Under the pieces are notes generated by a model. That model was not told the origin of the DNA, ran no database searches, and saw nothing but the letters and a program-made list of their open reading frames with translations. The translations under genes and the position numbers were made by a program. A DNA stretch of 64,000 nucleotides from Diadema setosum (lineage: Eukaryota > Echinodermata > Echinoidea > Diadematoida > Diadematidae), in NCBI RefSeq assembly GCF_964275005.1, contig NC_092704.1:9610371-9674370 (forward strand), in the 5' to 3' direction. Of the stretch, positions 58,701-64,000 are shown one piece after another. Positions within the stretch are counted from its first letter, which is position 1. Each line of letters starts with the position of its first letter.

Positions 58701-61700
58701 GCGTGTTTTTAATTTTGCGAATAGCAGCTGACTCGCGAAATTCACGAAAATAAAAACCTCGCGAAATATTTGGCATATACAGTAATCTGACTTCTCCACT
58801 AAGTTCTTCTAGAAGTATTACAAATCACTGCATCACATGTCCTCCAGACTAAGGCATATCTGCCGATAACTTCGCTGTTCCTTTTTCCTAGTTCAACATG
58901 ATGCACCCGCTGGCGTTCCGCGAGATTTTCCAGACAACCATCGAGTACATGGTGGAGCGCATCTACAAGAACTACGCCCTGCAGCTCATCGCCAACTCTT
59001 TCCTGGCCAACCTCTCCACGTCGGCAACCTTTGCCACCATCCTGGTCGAGTACCTGCTGGAGCGCATGGAGGAGATGGGAAGTGAGTGTAACCTGTTTAC
59101 TTGAGCACAGAGAATTTGATTATGTCATCTTCAGCCCTCCCCCACCCTCCCGACAAGTGTTGCATAATACAAATTATGGGAAAGATTTTTGAATTGTATT
59201 TGTCAACTCACTGATCAGAATGCCAGTAAAGGTGTTTTTTTCAATTTTCTTTTTAATTTCCTATCACTTACCAGTCCTGAAAAGAGATCTAAGATCTGGT
59301 GGGGGATAATTTAGGTTAGCTATCTTCTCTGCTTGAAAAATCTCTTGCTAATGATTGTTCTTGCACTTCAAAATGAATATATCCTTTACAATATATATTA
59401 TTTGTAAATGCAATGTAAATGTGCAGTAATTGGTTCTCTATCACATTCTCTGCCATTCCATCACTTTGGAATAGTTGCTATGTATATTTCACTTTCACAG
59501 TGTTAGGTTTCCGCTATTGTTTGGAGCTGTCTCGTGCAAACATGGCAAAAATGCACCATGCTGCATTTTGATAAAATTTCTCCTCCTCCATCCAGCAAAC
59601 CAAGAGCGTTCCAACCTGTACCTCAAGCTCTTCAAGCTAGTCTTTGGCTCAGTCTCCCTCTTCGCCAACGAGAACGAGCAGATGCTGAAGGTAAGAGAGC
59701 CATGAAGCATCCTACCGGCTTGTTATCGACTTAAAAACGATGTGATTTTGTTTGACCCTTACTGTGCTTTGTGTGCTGATTGGCATGTATGCTGGAGTGC
59801 TTCCTTCACCAATTAGCACAGATGTTTGGAAACTAAAATTGCCAACGATTAGAAATAGCCTAATCCCCCTAACTCCTATTGAGTCACCATGGCCTTCTTC
59901 TTGGACCGAGGCACATTTCTTTTCATAAGTTAGCTTGCTAAATTTACAACTACGTCAAGTGTGACTGTGGGTGATAAAGCTTTGCTAGTTGAACTAAGTG
60001 CCTGGACATGTTAAGTGTTTGGTGGACATTCTCTGTCATTCTGAACCAAAGAATAGTTTTGATTACTACTGATCCCACTTATAGGTCAGTGGGGACATAC
60101 CCATGTGTGACATTTTAGCATTGTAAGATAGTGTGTAGTTACTTTCTACCATGTATGTTGGGAATGTCCAATCTAATCTAATGTAGCGTGCTTTTATCAT
60201 GTAAGTGCTACACATTTTTCAGATAGTTGAGATACAGTTTAAAAGAGTAGTCAAGATAAGATAACATAGAAAGAAGTTCTGTGTATATCTTTAGAATTGA
60301 ATCATGTAGCATGATCTGTCTCAGTATTCTTCGGTGAGATCCACACATGTAAAAAAAAGTGATATCCTTTTCACAATTTTGGTTAGACCCACATATGTAA
60401 AAAAGTGTTATCTTTTAACTAACCGCTGTAGCCCCACCTGCACAAGATCGTGAATCGTTCCATGGAGCTGGCGACTACCGCCAAGGATCCCTACAACTAC
60501 TTCCTCCTCCTAAGGGCACTGTTCAGGTCAATCGGCGGCGGGAGCCATGACCTGCTGTACCAGGAGTTTCTACCACTGCTGCCAAACTTGCTCCAAGGTA
60601 ATGGTCTCATCTAATCTTGTAGATGATGTGCTGTTTGATGATCATGTTCCTGCGTAAGAATCGAAACCTCACAAATGCACATTAGATAATTTATGTGTGG
60701 GGTATACGGAGTCATTTTTCATAAAACTAGAATGAATTTCAAGGAAGTTTGGGGAGACCACAGACCTTGAGATTCTGAACTGAATGCGATAAATTGTAGC
60801 GACAGCAAGAGTTGCCATCTTGTATCCATTGTGTGGCATTATTTGTGAATCAAGGAGAGGGTTTGTACTTTCAAATTTAATTCTTTAAAAGAAAAAGAAA
60901 GAAATAAGGGTTGGGATTACATTGATACTTCTGCTAAGGTTAACGTTTTCTGGCATTTGTTTGTTTGCCTGTCTGCAGTATTACTTGAGAAGTTATGAAC
61001 TAAATTTAATGAAATTGTCAGGATACATCTGTTGTGTTAAAAAGAACAGGTGATTACCTTAGGTGGTGATCAAAATCCAGATCCAGGCTATGAGATGGAT
61101 CATGATCTTCATCCAGGCTTTATTTTCTGAAGGATGCATGCACAGTTTTGAGGTGTTAGTGACCCTATTGCCTACATAGTAAGTGGAAGTCTGTGTTAGT
61201 TTTCATTTTCCATCTGACAAGAAGGCCGGATAGCCTAAATTCAGTGGCATGAATTGGTCTTCTATGGGGACCAGTCTGTCCTCTCTGAGTGCTTTCAGTT
61301 TGTGGGATACTTTTGTTGCATTTTTAAAAAATTTATACAATATTTCCAACAAGAGAGATGTAGCCCCAGCCAGCAGGATTAATGATGTGGTTTCCTCACT
61401 CCCTTCCCCTTGTCTGCCAGGGTTGAACCAACTCCAGAGCGGTCTCCACAAGCAGCACATGAAGGACCTGTTTGTGGAGCTGTGCCTCACCGTGCCCGTC
61501 CGTCTCAGCTCCCTACTACCCTACCTGCCCATGCTGATGGATCCCCTGGTCTCAGCTCTCAATGGCTCCCAGACCTTAGTCAGTCAGGTGAGGCTAGCGG
61601 GAAATCTGACCCCAACTTCCTGAGAGATGATCAAAGCCTGTACTTCCACTGCATTTTTTTTTATTCAAATGTTGGAGTTCTTTCTCTCTCACTCTCATTA

Positions 61701-63480
61701 ATTCTCTCCAAGTTTTATTGTGATGATCTTCCCTTGTTCACTTTTCAGCCTCTCTTACTTTGCTTTCCTTGGATATGACTAGCCTTTCAATTTTTACCAA
61801 TTTACATTTGCATTTCTTTGTTCTTTAAAGCTCTGCTGTATATTGTTACCATTGTTTGTTTGTTTGTTTTTTTTACATTTATGTCCTTGTATAGAGAATG
61901 ATGATCATTGTCATCTAGTTATGGGATGCCATATTCCAGCTGTGTGTTTCATAATTTTAATTTCAATCTCATAAAGTTACATAGAAATCTCTCCCCGCCC
62001 CCAGAAAAAAAAGATAAGTCAAGATCCTAGCTTTAAAATTCATGTACGGTACATGAAAGTACAGTATGTCTCTTAATGTTCTTGTTACTAGTAATCTATT
62101 GCCTAATGATGTCATTATTGTTTCCTCTTTGTGTGTTACAAAGAATCTTAAACTATTCATTAACTATTCTCATTGCTCCCTCTTCAGGGTCTGAGGACAT
62201 TGGAGCTCTGTGTGGACAACCTGCAGCCAGACTTCCTCTACGAGCACATCCAGCCGGTCAGGGCGGAGCTCATGCAGGCCCTGTGGCGCACGCTGCGTAA
62301 CCGTAGCGACCAGATCGCCCGAGTGGCGTTCCGAGTCTTGGGCAAACTCGGGGGAGGCAATCGCAAGATGCTGAAAGAACCGCAAAGGGTAGGTTTGATG
62401 TACATGGTTTTAAATGTCGCTTCTATTTTGTTTCAACACTTTATTTGATAAAACTCGAGCATTGTTATTTTAGCAGTGATACTGATTGAATCTCTTTCAA
62501 AGTATAAGCATGCAAGAAACTGTGTCAATTTCAAGCAGTGTTTTTTTTTTTTGTATTTACATATTTTTTTTTTCTTGCCTAAAAATTAGGATAAATGAAA
62601 TCAAATCACCTGTACTTTGAAACAACATCAAATCTGTTCACATTCAGCTTCTGTTCACTTTTTGTCCAAAATTTTATTTTGCAAAGTTTCTATACAGTTA
62701 ATTTTGGAAGGTTATGAAAGCTTTATAATTCCACTTTGATTTGTAAGTCGCTCATTTCTACTTCCCTCTATGATCTATGATAAACCATCATACATTTGTA
62801 CATTCATAGTCTCTCTAACGATATCTTGCAGCTTTCCTACCAGGAGGATGAGAATGATGGGCCGTGCATCACCATCCTTTTTACTGACCACAAGATGCCT
62901 GTCCATCTTCCCGTATCCAAGGTAACAAGTCTGTCTTCACATCCAGCTGCTGTTTCATTATCTCTGTATCCCAAGAAGTTTTCTTGTCCTGAGCTTGATG
63001 GACTTTTTGTGCATCTATTCTTTATATGTTTTCAACTGTGTTTTTGCACACTTTTCCTCACATAGTTTTGTTGTAAATGTGAAAATATAAATATGTTTAC
63101 TCATTTTGCATGGCTTTAGTGAGAGAATTCTGAGGATTACTGAAAAGATTATTTGCCTCACAAGTGAAATAGCCAATGAAAATGATGCTAGAACACTGGT
63201 GAAGTATGGAATCTCTGCACTGTCTCAACTTTTCCAAAGTCGTATTTTCAGATGGAAGTCATCTTGAGAAGGAAAGAAAAACAAGTGGAAATTAATTCCA
63301 GATATAATGATATTTGTGTTCATCTCAGGTGATCGAGACCGCTCTCACCAAGCTGACGTCTCCGACGACGGATGTCTTCTACCGGCGTCAGGCGTGGGAG
63401 GTCATCCGCCATTTCATCGTCAGCATGCTGAGCCTCGGTGATGATCAACGCACCATTCAGCAACTTCTCTTCCACACGAG
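40340..63480 (+). CDS. TRRAP: TRRAP, 5' portion (22 exons, continues past window)
   Basis: Transformation/transcription domain-associated protein (yeast Tra1), a giant PI3K-related pseudokinase and scaffold. It is the activator-binding subunit of SAGA and NuA4/TIP60 acetyltransferase complexes in the nucleus. The 22 exons here encode about 1026 residues, roughly the first quarter of the usual 3800 or so, all from the N-terminal HEAT-repeat solenoid. Diagnostic stretches kept from vertebrates include [74 protein letters not shown] and [20 protein letters not shown]. Start MMPVPTG at 40,416 is chosen because VMNKY...STDETRLK then aligns with the vertebrate N-terminus. Every junction obeys GT-AG and keeps frame. 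The catalytic-like C-terminal part lies outside the window. Confidence 0.95.
40354..40419 (+). promoter_or_regulatory. Upstream ORF whose stop overlaps the TRRAP start
   Basis: In the 5' UTR part of the first exon, an ATG at 40,354 opens a 21-codon frame. It ends in TGA at 40,417-40,419, inside the ATGATG that starts TRRAP (40,416-40,421). A second, shorter ORF starts at 40,362. Such stop-start overlap is known to favour reinitiation. It acts only if this exon is in the mature 5' UTR, as the acceptor at 40,338-40,339 suggests. Confidence 0.5.
41491..41540 (+). CDS. TRRAP: TRRAP exon 2
   Basis: Encodes [17 protein letters not shown], matching the vertebrate PDETKLKMMQEVSENFE. Acceptor ACACAG, donor GTGAGT. 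Confidence 0.9.
41955..42140. mobile_element. Diverged copy of the TA-flanked pogo-like MITE
   Basis: GTTCATTATAACAAAGTCCT, then CAAAACCGTGTTCGTTATAAC and GGGAGTG, line up with the element at 6512-6673. It lies in TRRAP intron 2 and its end is about 75 bp before exon 3. Confidence 0.55.
42217..42327 (+). CDS. TRRAP: TRRAP exon 3
   Basis: 37 codons: [20 protein letters not shown] and the following block to FIAESPLQ. In phase at both ends. Donor GTTAGT. Confidence 0.93.
42655..43130. mobile_element. Repeat with CTCCGCCAAG ends and (ACGA)n tract
   Basis: The left part has CAGACCTCCGCCAAGCATGC. The right end has TTTTTGAGTTATTTTGCACA, an ACGAACGAACGA tract, AACATAATCTCCTCCC and TTGGCGGAGGTAAT. 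The order of right-end parts mirrors the pearl-like element at 30.8-32.1 kb, so it may be a relative with a different core. It lies in TRRAP intron 3. Confidence 0.5.
43494..43740. repeat. (CTAT)n/(CTGT)n/(CATC)n array at the exon 4 acceptor
   Basis: Tetranucleotide units with changing sub-blocks (CTAT, CTAC, CTGT, CATC) up to 43,740, nine bases from the exon. Open frames through it into exon 4 are artefacts. Confidence 0.9.
43750..43938 (+). CDS. TRRAP: TRRAP exon 4
   Basis: 63 codons from [17 protein letters not shown] to YRPAMQPE. The (CTAT)n/(CATC)n array ends only nine bases before the exon, so CCCCTCCAG is the only unique intron sequence at the acceptor. Donor GTGAGA. Confidence 0.95.
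44031..44187. mobile_element. Small hairpin MITE, GATTG-loop family, copy 2
   Basis: The ends are GGGCCCCATTTTATAAAAAG and, inverted, GGGCCCCATTTCATAAAAGA. The centre is TTACTGATTGGTTTTTGCT. TRRAP intron 4. Confidence 0.75.
45362..45506. mobile_element. Small hairpin MITE, GATTG-loop family, copy 3
   Basis: It begins GGTGGCATTTCATGAAGCG and ends with the inverse CTCATGAAATGCCC. The centre is TCTGATTGGCTGAGAGC. TRRAP intron 4. Closest to the copy at 17,583. Confidence 0.75.
45751..45930. repeat. 90-bp tandem duplication in TRRAP intron 4
   Basis: AGCAAACAAAATAGAATAAA starts at 45,771 and 45,861. The copies stay nearly identical through TATACTTTTGTTGACCAGAA. An (AAAC)n-rich stretch begins each copy. 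Confidence 0.85.
46331..46387 (+). CDS. TRRAP: TRRAP exon 5
   Basis: 19 codons, [19 protein letters not shown], matching the vertebrate HHFLDFVKQIYKELPKVV. Acceptor GTACAG, donor GTAAGT. Confidence 0.92.
46763..47160. mobile_element. Palindromic TTAA MITE, family A, copy 4
   Basis: Flanked by TTAA (46,759-46,762 and 47,161-47,164). Left end ATGGATGGTATAGTATTG, right end inverse of AGGGATCATAAAGTTTTGG. Centre AATAAAAGGTGGGTCCCACC-TTTTA. TRRAP intron 5; its right end is 80 bp before exon 6. Confidence 0.8.
47241..47375 (+). CDS. TRRAP: TRRAP exon 6 (diverged segment)
   Basis: 45 codons starting [18 protein letters not shown] and ending [10 protein letters not shown]. It sits where the vertebrate protein has the variable stretch before IIPRGSLSLKVLAE, so low similarity is expected. 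Phase 0 at both ends, acceptor GTGCAG, donor GTAGGG. Confidence 0.85.
47458..47782. mobile_element. TTAA-flanked MITE, family D, copy 2
   Basis: Ends AGGTATTGTTTACCATTTGG and, inverted, AGGCATTATTTACCATTTGC, with TTAA on both sides (47,454-47,457 and 47,783-47,786). TRRAP intron 6. A copy at 9701 shares the interior. Confidence 0.8.
47963..48129 (+). CDS. TRRAP: TRRAP exon 7
   Basis: Encodes [20 protein letters not shown] and [20 protein letters not shown], highly conserved. It ends two bases into an Arg codon. Donor GTATGG. Confidence 0.95.
48709..48805 (+). CDS. TRRAP: TRRAP exon 8
   Basis: Completes the Arg codon and encodes [19 protein letters not shown] and [13 protein letters not shown]. 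Acceptor GCGTAG, donor GTATGT. Confidence 0.95.
49006..49785. mobile_element. piggyBac-like MITE with CCCTA ends, family C, copy 2
   Basis: Both ends read CCCTAATCAGGC inward, flanked by TTAA (49,002-49,005 and 49,786-49,789). A 17-G run sits near the left end and a 31-C run near the right. TRRAP intron 8. Confidence 0.85.
50312..50450 (+). CDS. TRRAP: TRRAP exon 9
   Basis: Encodes [20 protein letters not shown] and [20 protein letters not shown]. It ends one base into a Lys codon. Donor GTAAGC. Confidence 0.95.
50955..51033 (+). CDS. TRRAP: TRRAP exon 10
   Basis: Encodes [19 protein letters not shown] and TSKESLR, matching the vertebrate FIPCMDKLFDESILIGSG. Donor GTAAGA. A hairpin MITE begins 18 bases after the exon. 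Confidence 0.95.
51051..51209. mobile_element. Small hairpin MITE, GATTG-loop family, copy 4
   Basis: Near-perfect arms of about 53 bp, GGGCCCATTGCATAAAAGTT outward to inward, around a short centre with TTGTGATTGGCTGTTG. TRRAP intron 10, 17 bases after exon 10. The high arm identity suggests the youngest copy of the four. Confidence 0.85.
51955..52383. repeat. Degenerate C-rich (CCCCATAC-type) tract before exon 11
   Basis: A pyrimidine-rich tract made of CACC, CCATACCCC and CCTCTA words with few G. It runs straight to the exon 11 acceptor and serves as an oversized polypyrimidine tract. Confidence 0.7.
52384..52588 (+). CDS. TRRAP: TRRAP exon 11
   Basis: Encodes [20 protein letters not shown] through [20 protein letters not shown]. 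The intron end before it is a 430-bp pyrimidine-rich tract, and the next intron begins with a 24-bp minisatellite. Donor GTAAGT. Confidence 0.95.
52646..52885. repeat. 24-bp minisatellite in TRRAP intron 11
   Basis: About ten units of CCACCTTTTTATATCTTTCT plus CTCT, with substitutions. Read in frame it gives the repeat SLHLFISF, which is not a protein. It begins about 60 bp after the exon 11 donor. Confidence 0.85.
55454..55545 (+). CDS. TRRAP: TRRAP exon 12
   Basis: Encodes [20 protein letters not shown] and [10 protein letters not shown]. It ends two bases into a Cys codon. Acceptor TTGCAG, donor GTAAGA. Confidence 0.93.
56348..56757 (+). CDS. TRRAP: TRRAP exon 13 with Pro/Thr-rich insert
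   Basis: The first part is a low-complexity Ser/Thr/Pro/Ala stretch (about residues 485-545, for example [20 protein letters not shown]). It then returns to conserved [19 protein letters not shown]. Vertebrate TRRAP has a Pro-rich variable insert at the same place. A strong GTGAGT inside the exon at 56,733 could act as an alternative donor. Regular donor GTGAGT at 56,758. Confidence 0.9.
57319..57381 (+). CDS. TRRAP: TRRAP exon 14
   Basis: Encodes [21 protein letters not shown], matching the vertebrate QLQPKETQIYIKLVKYA. Acceptor TTGCAG, donor GTAAGT. Confidence 0.92.
57915..58042 (+). CDS. TRRAP: TRRAP exon 15
   Basis: Encodes [20 protein letters not shown] and [15 protein letters not shown]. 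Acceptor CACCAG, donor GTGAGA. Confidence 0.95.
58184..58312. repeat. (GAT)n array with GATCAT blocks
   Basis: GAT triplets with interruptions and ATCATGATC palindromes. The Asp-rich open frame over it is an artefact. TRRAP intron 15. Confidence 0.85.
58543..58782. mobile_element. TA-flanked MITE with CTGTATAYGCCA ends
   Basis: Left end CTGTATACGCCATATATTTC, right end inverse of CTGTATATGCCAAATATTTC, both flanked by TA. About 25 bp of terminal inverted repeat. TRRAP intron 15. The superfamily is probably Tc1/mariner-like, from the TA flanks only. Confidence 0.75.
58892..59081 (+). CDS. TRRAP: TRRAP exon 16
   Basis: Encodes [20 protein letters not shown] through [16 protein letters not shown]. 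Acceptor TCCTAG, donor GTGAGT after one base of the next codon. Confidence 0.95.
59596..59690 (+). CDS. TRRAP: TRRAP exon 17
   Basis: Encodes [19 protein letters not shown] and [12 protein letters not shown]. Donor GTAAGA. Confidence 0.95.
60432..60597 (+). CDS. TRRAP: TRRAP exon 18
   Basis: Encodes [20 protein letters not shown] and [20 protein letters not shown]. Near-identical to the vertebrate protein. Acceptor CTGTAG, donor GTAATG. Confidence 0.95.
61421..61587 (+). CDS. TRRAP: TRRAP exon 19
   Basis: Encodes [20 protein letters not shown] through [18 protein letters not shown]. Acceptor TGCCAG, donor GTGAGG. Confidence 0.96.
62188..62388 (+). CDS. TRRAP: TRRAP exon 20
   Basis: 67 codons: [20 protein letters not shown] through [13 protein letters not shown]. 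In phase at both ends, donor GTAGGT. Confidence 0.96.
62832..62921 (+). CDS. TRRAP: TRRAP exon 21
   Basis: 30 codons: [20 protein letters not shown] and [10 protein letters not shown]. Aligns with the vertebrate LHYVVTEVQGPSITVEFSDC. Donor GTAACA. Confidence 0.9.
63329..63480 (+). CDS. TRRAP: TRRAP exon 22
   Basis: Encodes [20 protein letters not shown] and [19 protein letters not shown], ending in HTR with a split codon. Donor GTAAGT. The next exon is outside the window. Confidence 0.93.
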
Positions 63481-63624
63481 GTAAGTGGCATACTTTTTAA
63501 GCGCTCAGCAGAGAATTTGAAAATGTTTATGTGATTCGTATAGGTCACTTACAGAGTGTCATTGCATTTTACACAAATCTGGCAACTATTCCCTTGTAAT
63601 ATTTCATCACCTTTATGATAATTC

Positions 63625-63685
63625 TGGTTATTTATATCGTGCTATATCCACAGAAGTGCTCAAAGAGCTTCATTTCAACCTTCTT
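63625..63685 (-). mobile_element. Possible L2/CR1-type 3' end
   Basis: On the minus strand AGCTCTTTGAGCACTTCTGT then ATAGCACGATATAAATAA resembles the common GCGCTTTGAGCA...GCGCTATATAAAT end of L2/CR1 LINEs and their SINEs. Only about 60 bp is recognisable. Confidence 0.4.
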
Positions 63686-63763
63686 TAAGATATAGTAGAC
63701 ACAATTTTGTCATTCATAGTCTTTCCGTGGAGCTTACAGCCACAGCAAGGTACCCCTGTAAGT

Positions 63764-64000
63764 TTTTATGCCTCCGCCAACGAAGTGGCCGGAGGCATTA
63801 TGTTTTCGGGTCGTCCGTCCGTCCGTACGTCCGTACTTCCGTACGTCCGTACTTCCGTACGTCCGTCCGTCCCGTTTTGTTTTTGTCGATATCTCAAGAA
63901 CCGTGTGGTGGTTTTGCATCAAACTTGGTATGAGGGTATATCCTTGGGGGATGATACTTTGTGTGGATTTTAGGGTCACAGGGTCAAAGGTCAAAGGTCA
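63764..64000 (-). mobile_element. Pearl-like element, second copy, cut by window edge
   Basis: ATGCCTCCGCCAACGAAGTGG, then GGAGGCATTATGTTTTCGGG, then TCCGTCCG/TACG repeats. This is the inverse of the right end of the element at 30.8-32.1 kb. The window ends in AGGTCAAAGGTCA (63,988-64,000), the start of the core repeats. TRRAP intron 22. Confidence 0.7.

Noticed and set aside
1-64000. LTR retroelements or Polintons
   Set aside because: I looked for long direct repeats at both ends of a coding region and for gag, protease, integrase or capsid motifs, and saw none I could support.

Overview
The window looks like nuclear DNA of a marine deuterostome, most probably an echinoderm such as a sea urchin. 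The evidence is an AT-rich genome with long introns and GT-AG splicing, a TRRAP orthologue close to the vertebrate protein but not identical, two intronless rhodopsin-class receptors of the kind expanded in sea urchins, and a dense load of short DNA transposons and decayed LINEs. The species cannot be fixed from the sequence alone.

Layout. From 1 to about 11.6 kb there is no host gene I can support. It holds foldback DNA elements, microsatellites and the 3' end of a LINE with a restriction-like endonuclease (7.8-8.8 kb). Two paralogous single-exon receptors lie on the minus strand at 11,688-12,695 and 21,976-22,992. Between them are (TA)n arrays, with three hammerhead-ribozyme-like cores beside them (13.58, 14.07 and 15.88 kb), and more transposon debris. 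From 23 to 34 kb there is a nest of elements: TTAA-flanked palindromic elements, a minus-strand LINE reverse transcriptase fragment, and a 2.3-kb hAT-like element that contains a pearl/Helentron-like element whose tandem core repeats carry nuclear-receptor-type half-sites. From about 36 kb to the end is the 5' part of TRRAP on the plus strand. It has a possible promoter near 36.0 kb and 22 exons from 40,340 to 63,480, encoding the first 1026 or so residues. The gene runs off the right edge.

How the parts relate. TRRAP is the large HEAT-repeat scaffold that activators contact in SAGA and NuA4/TIP60 acetyltransferase complexes. All 22 exon junctions keep the reading frame, so this part of the gene looks intact. 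Its introns hold many small non-autonomous DNA elements, several of them also present as copies in the intergenic half. The two receptors are a same-strand duplicate pair and have no visible link to TRRAP.

The most noteworthy signals are the hammerhead-like cores beside (TA)n arrays, a palindromic TTAA element with a shared central palindrome present four times, four small hairpin elements with a conserved GATTG-containing loop, the pearl-like array of AGGTCA half-sites, and a TRRAP upstream ORF whose stop overlaps the start codon. I saw no convincing LTR element, Polinton, CRISPR array, rRNA or tRNA gene.
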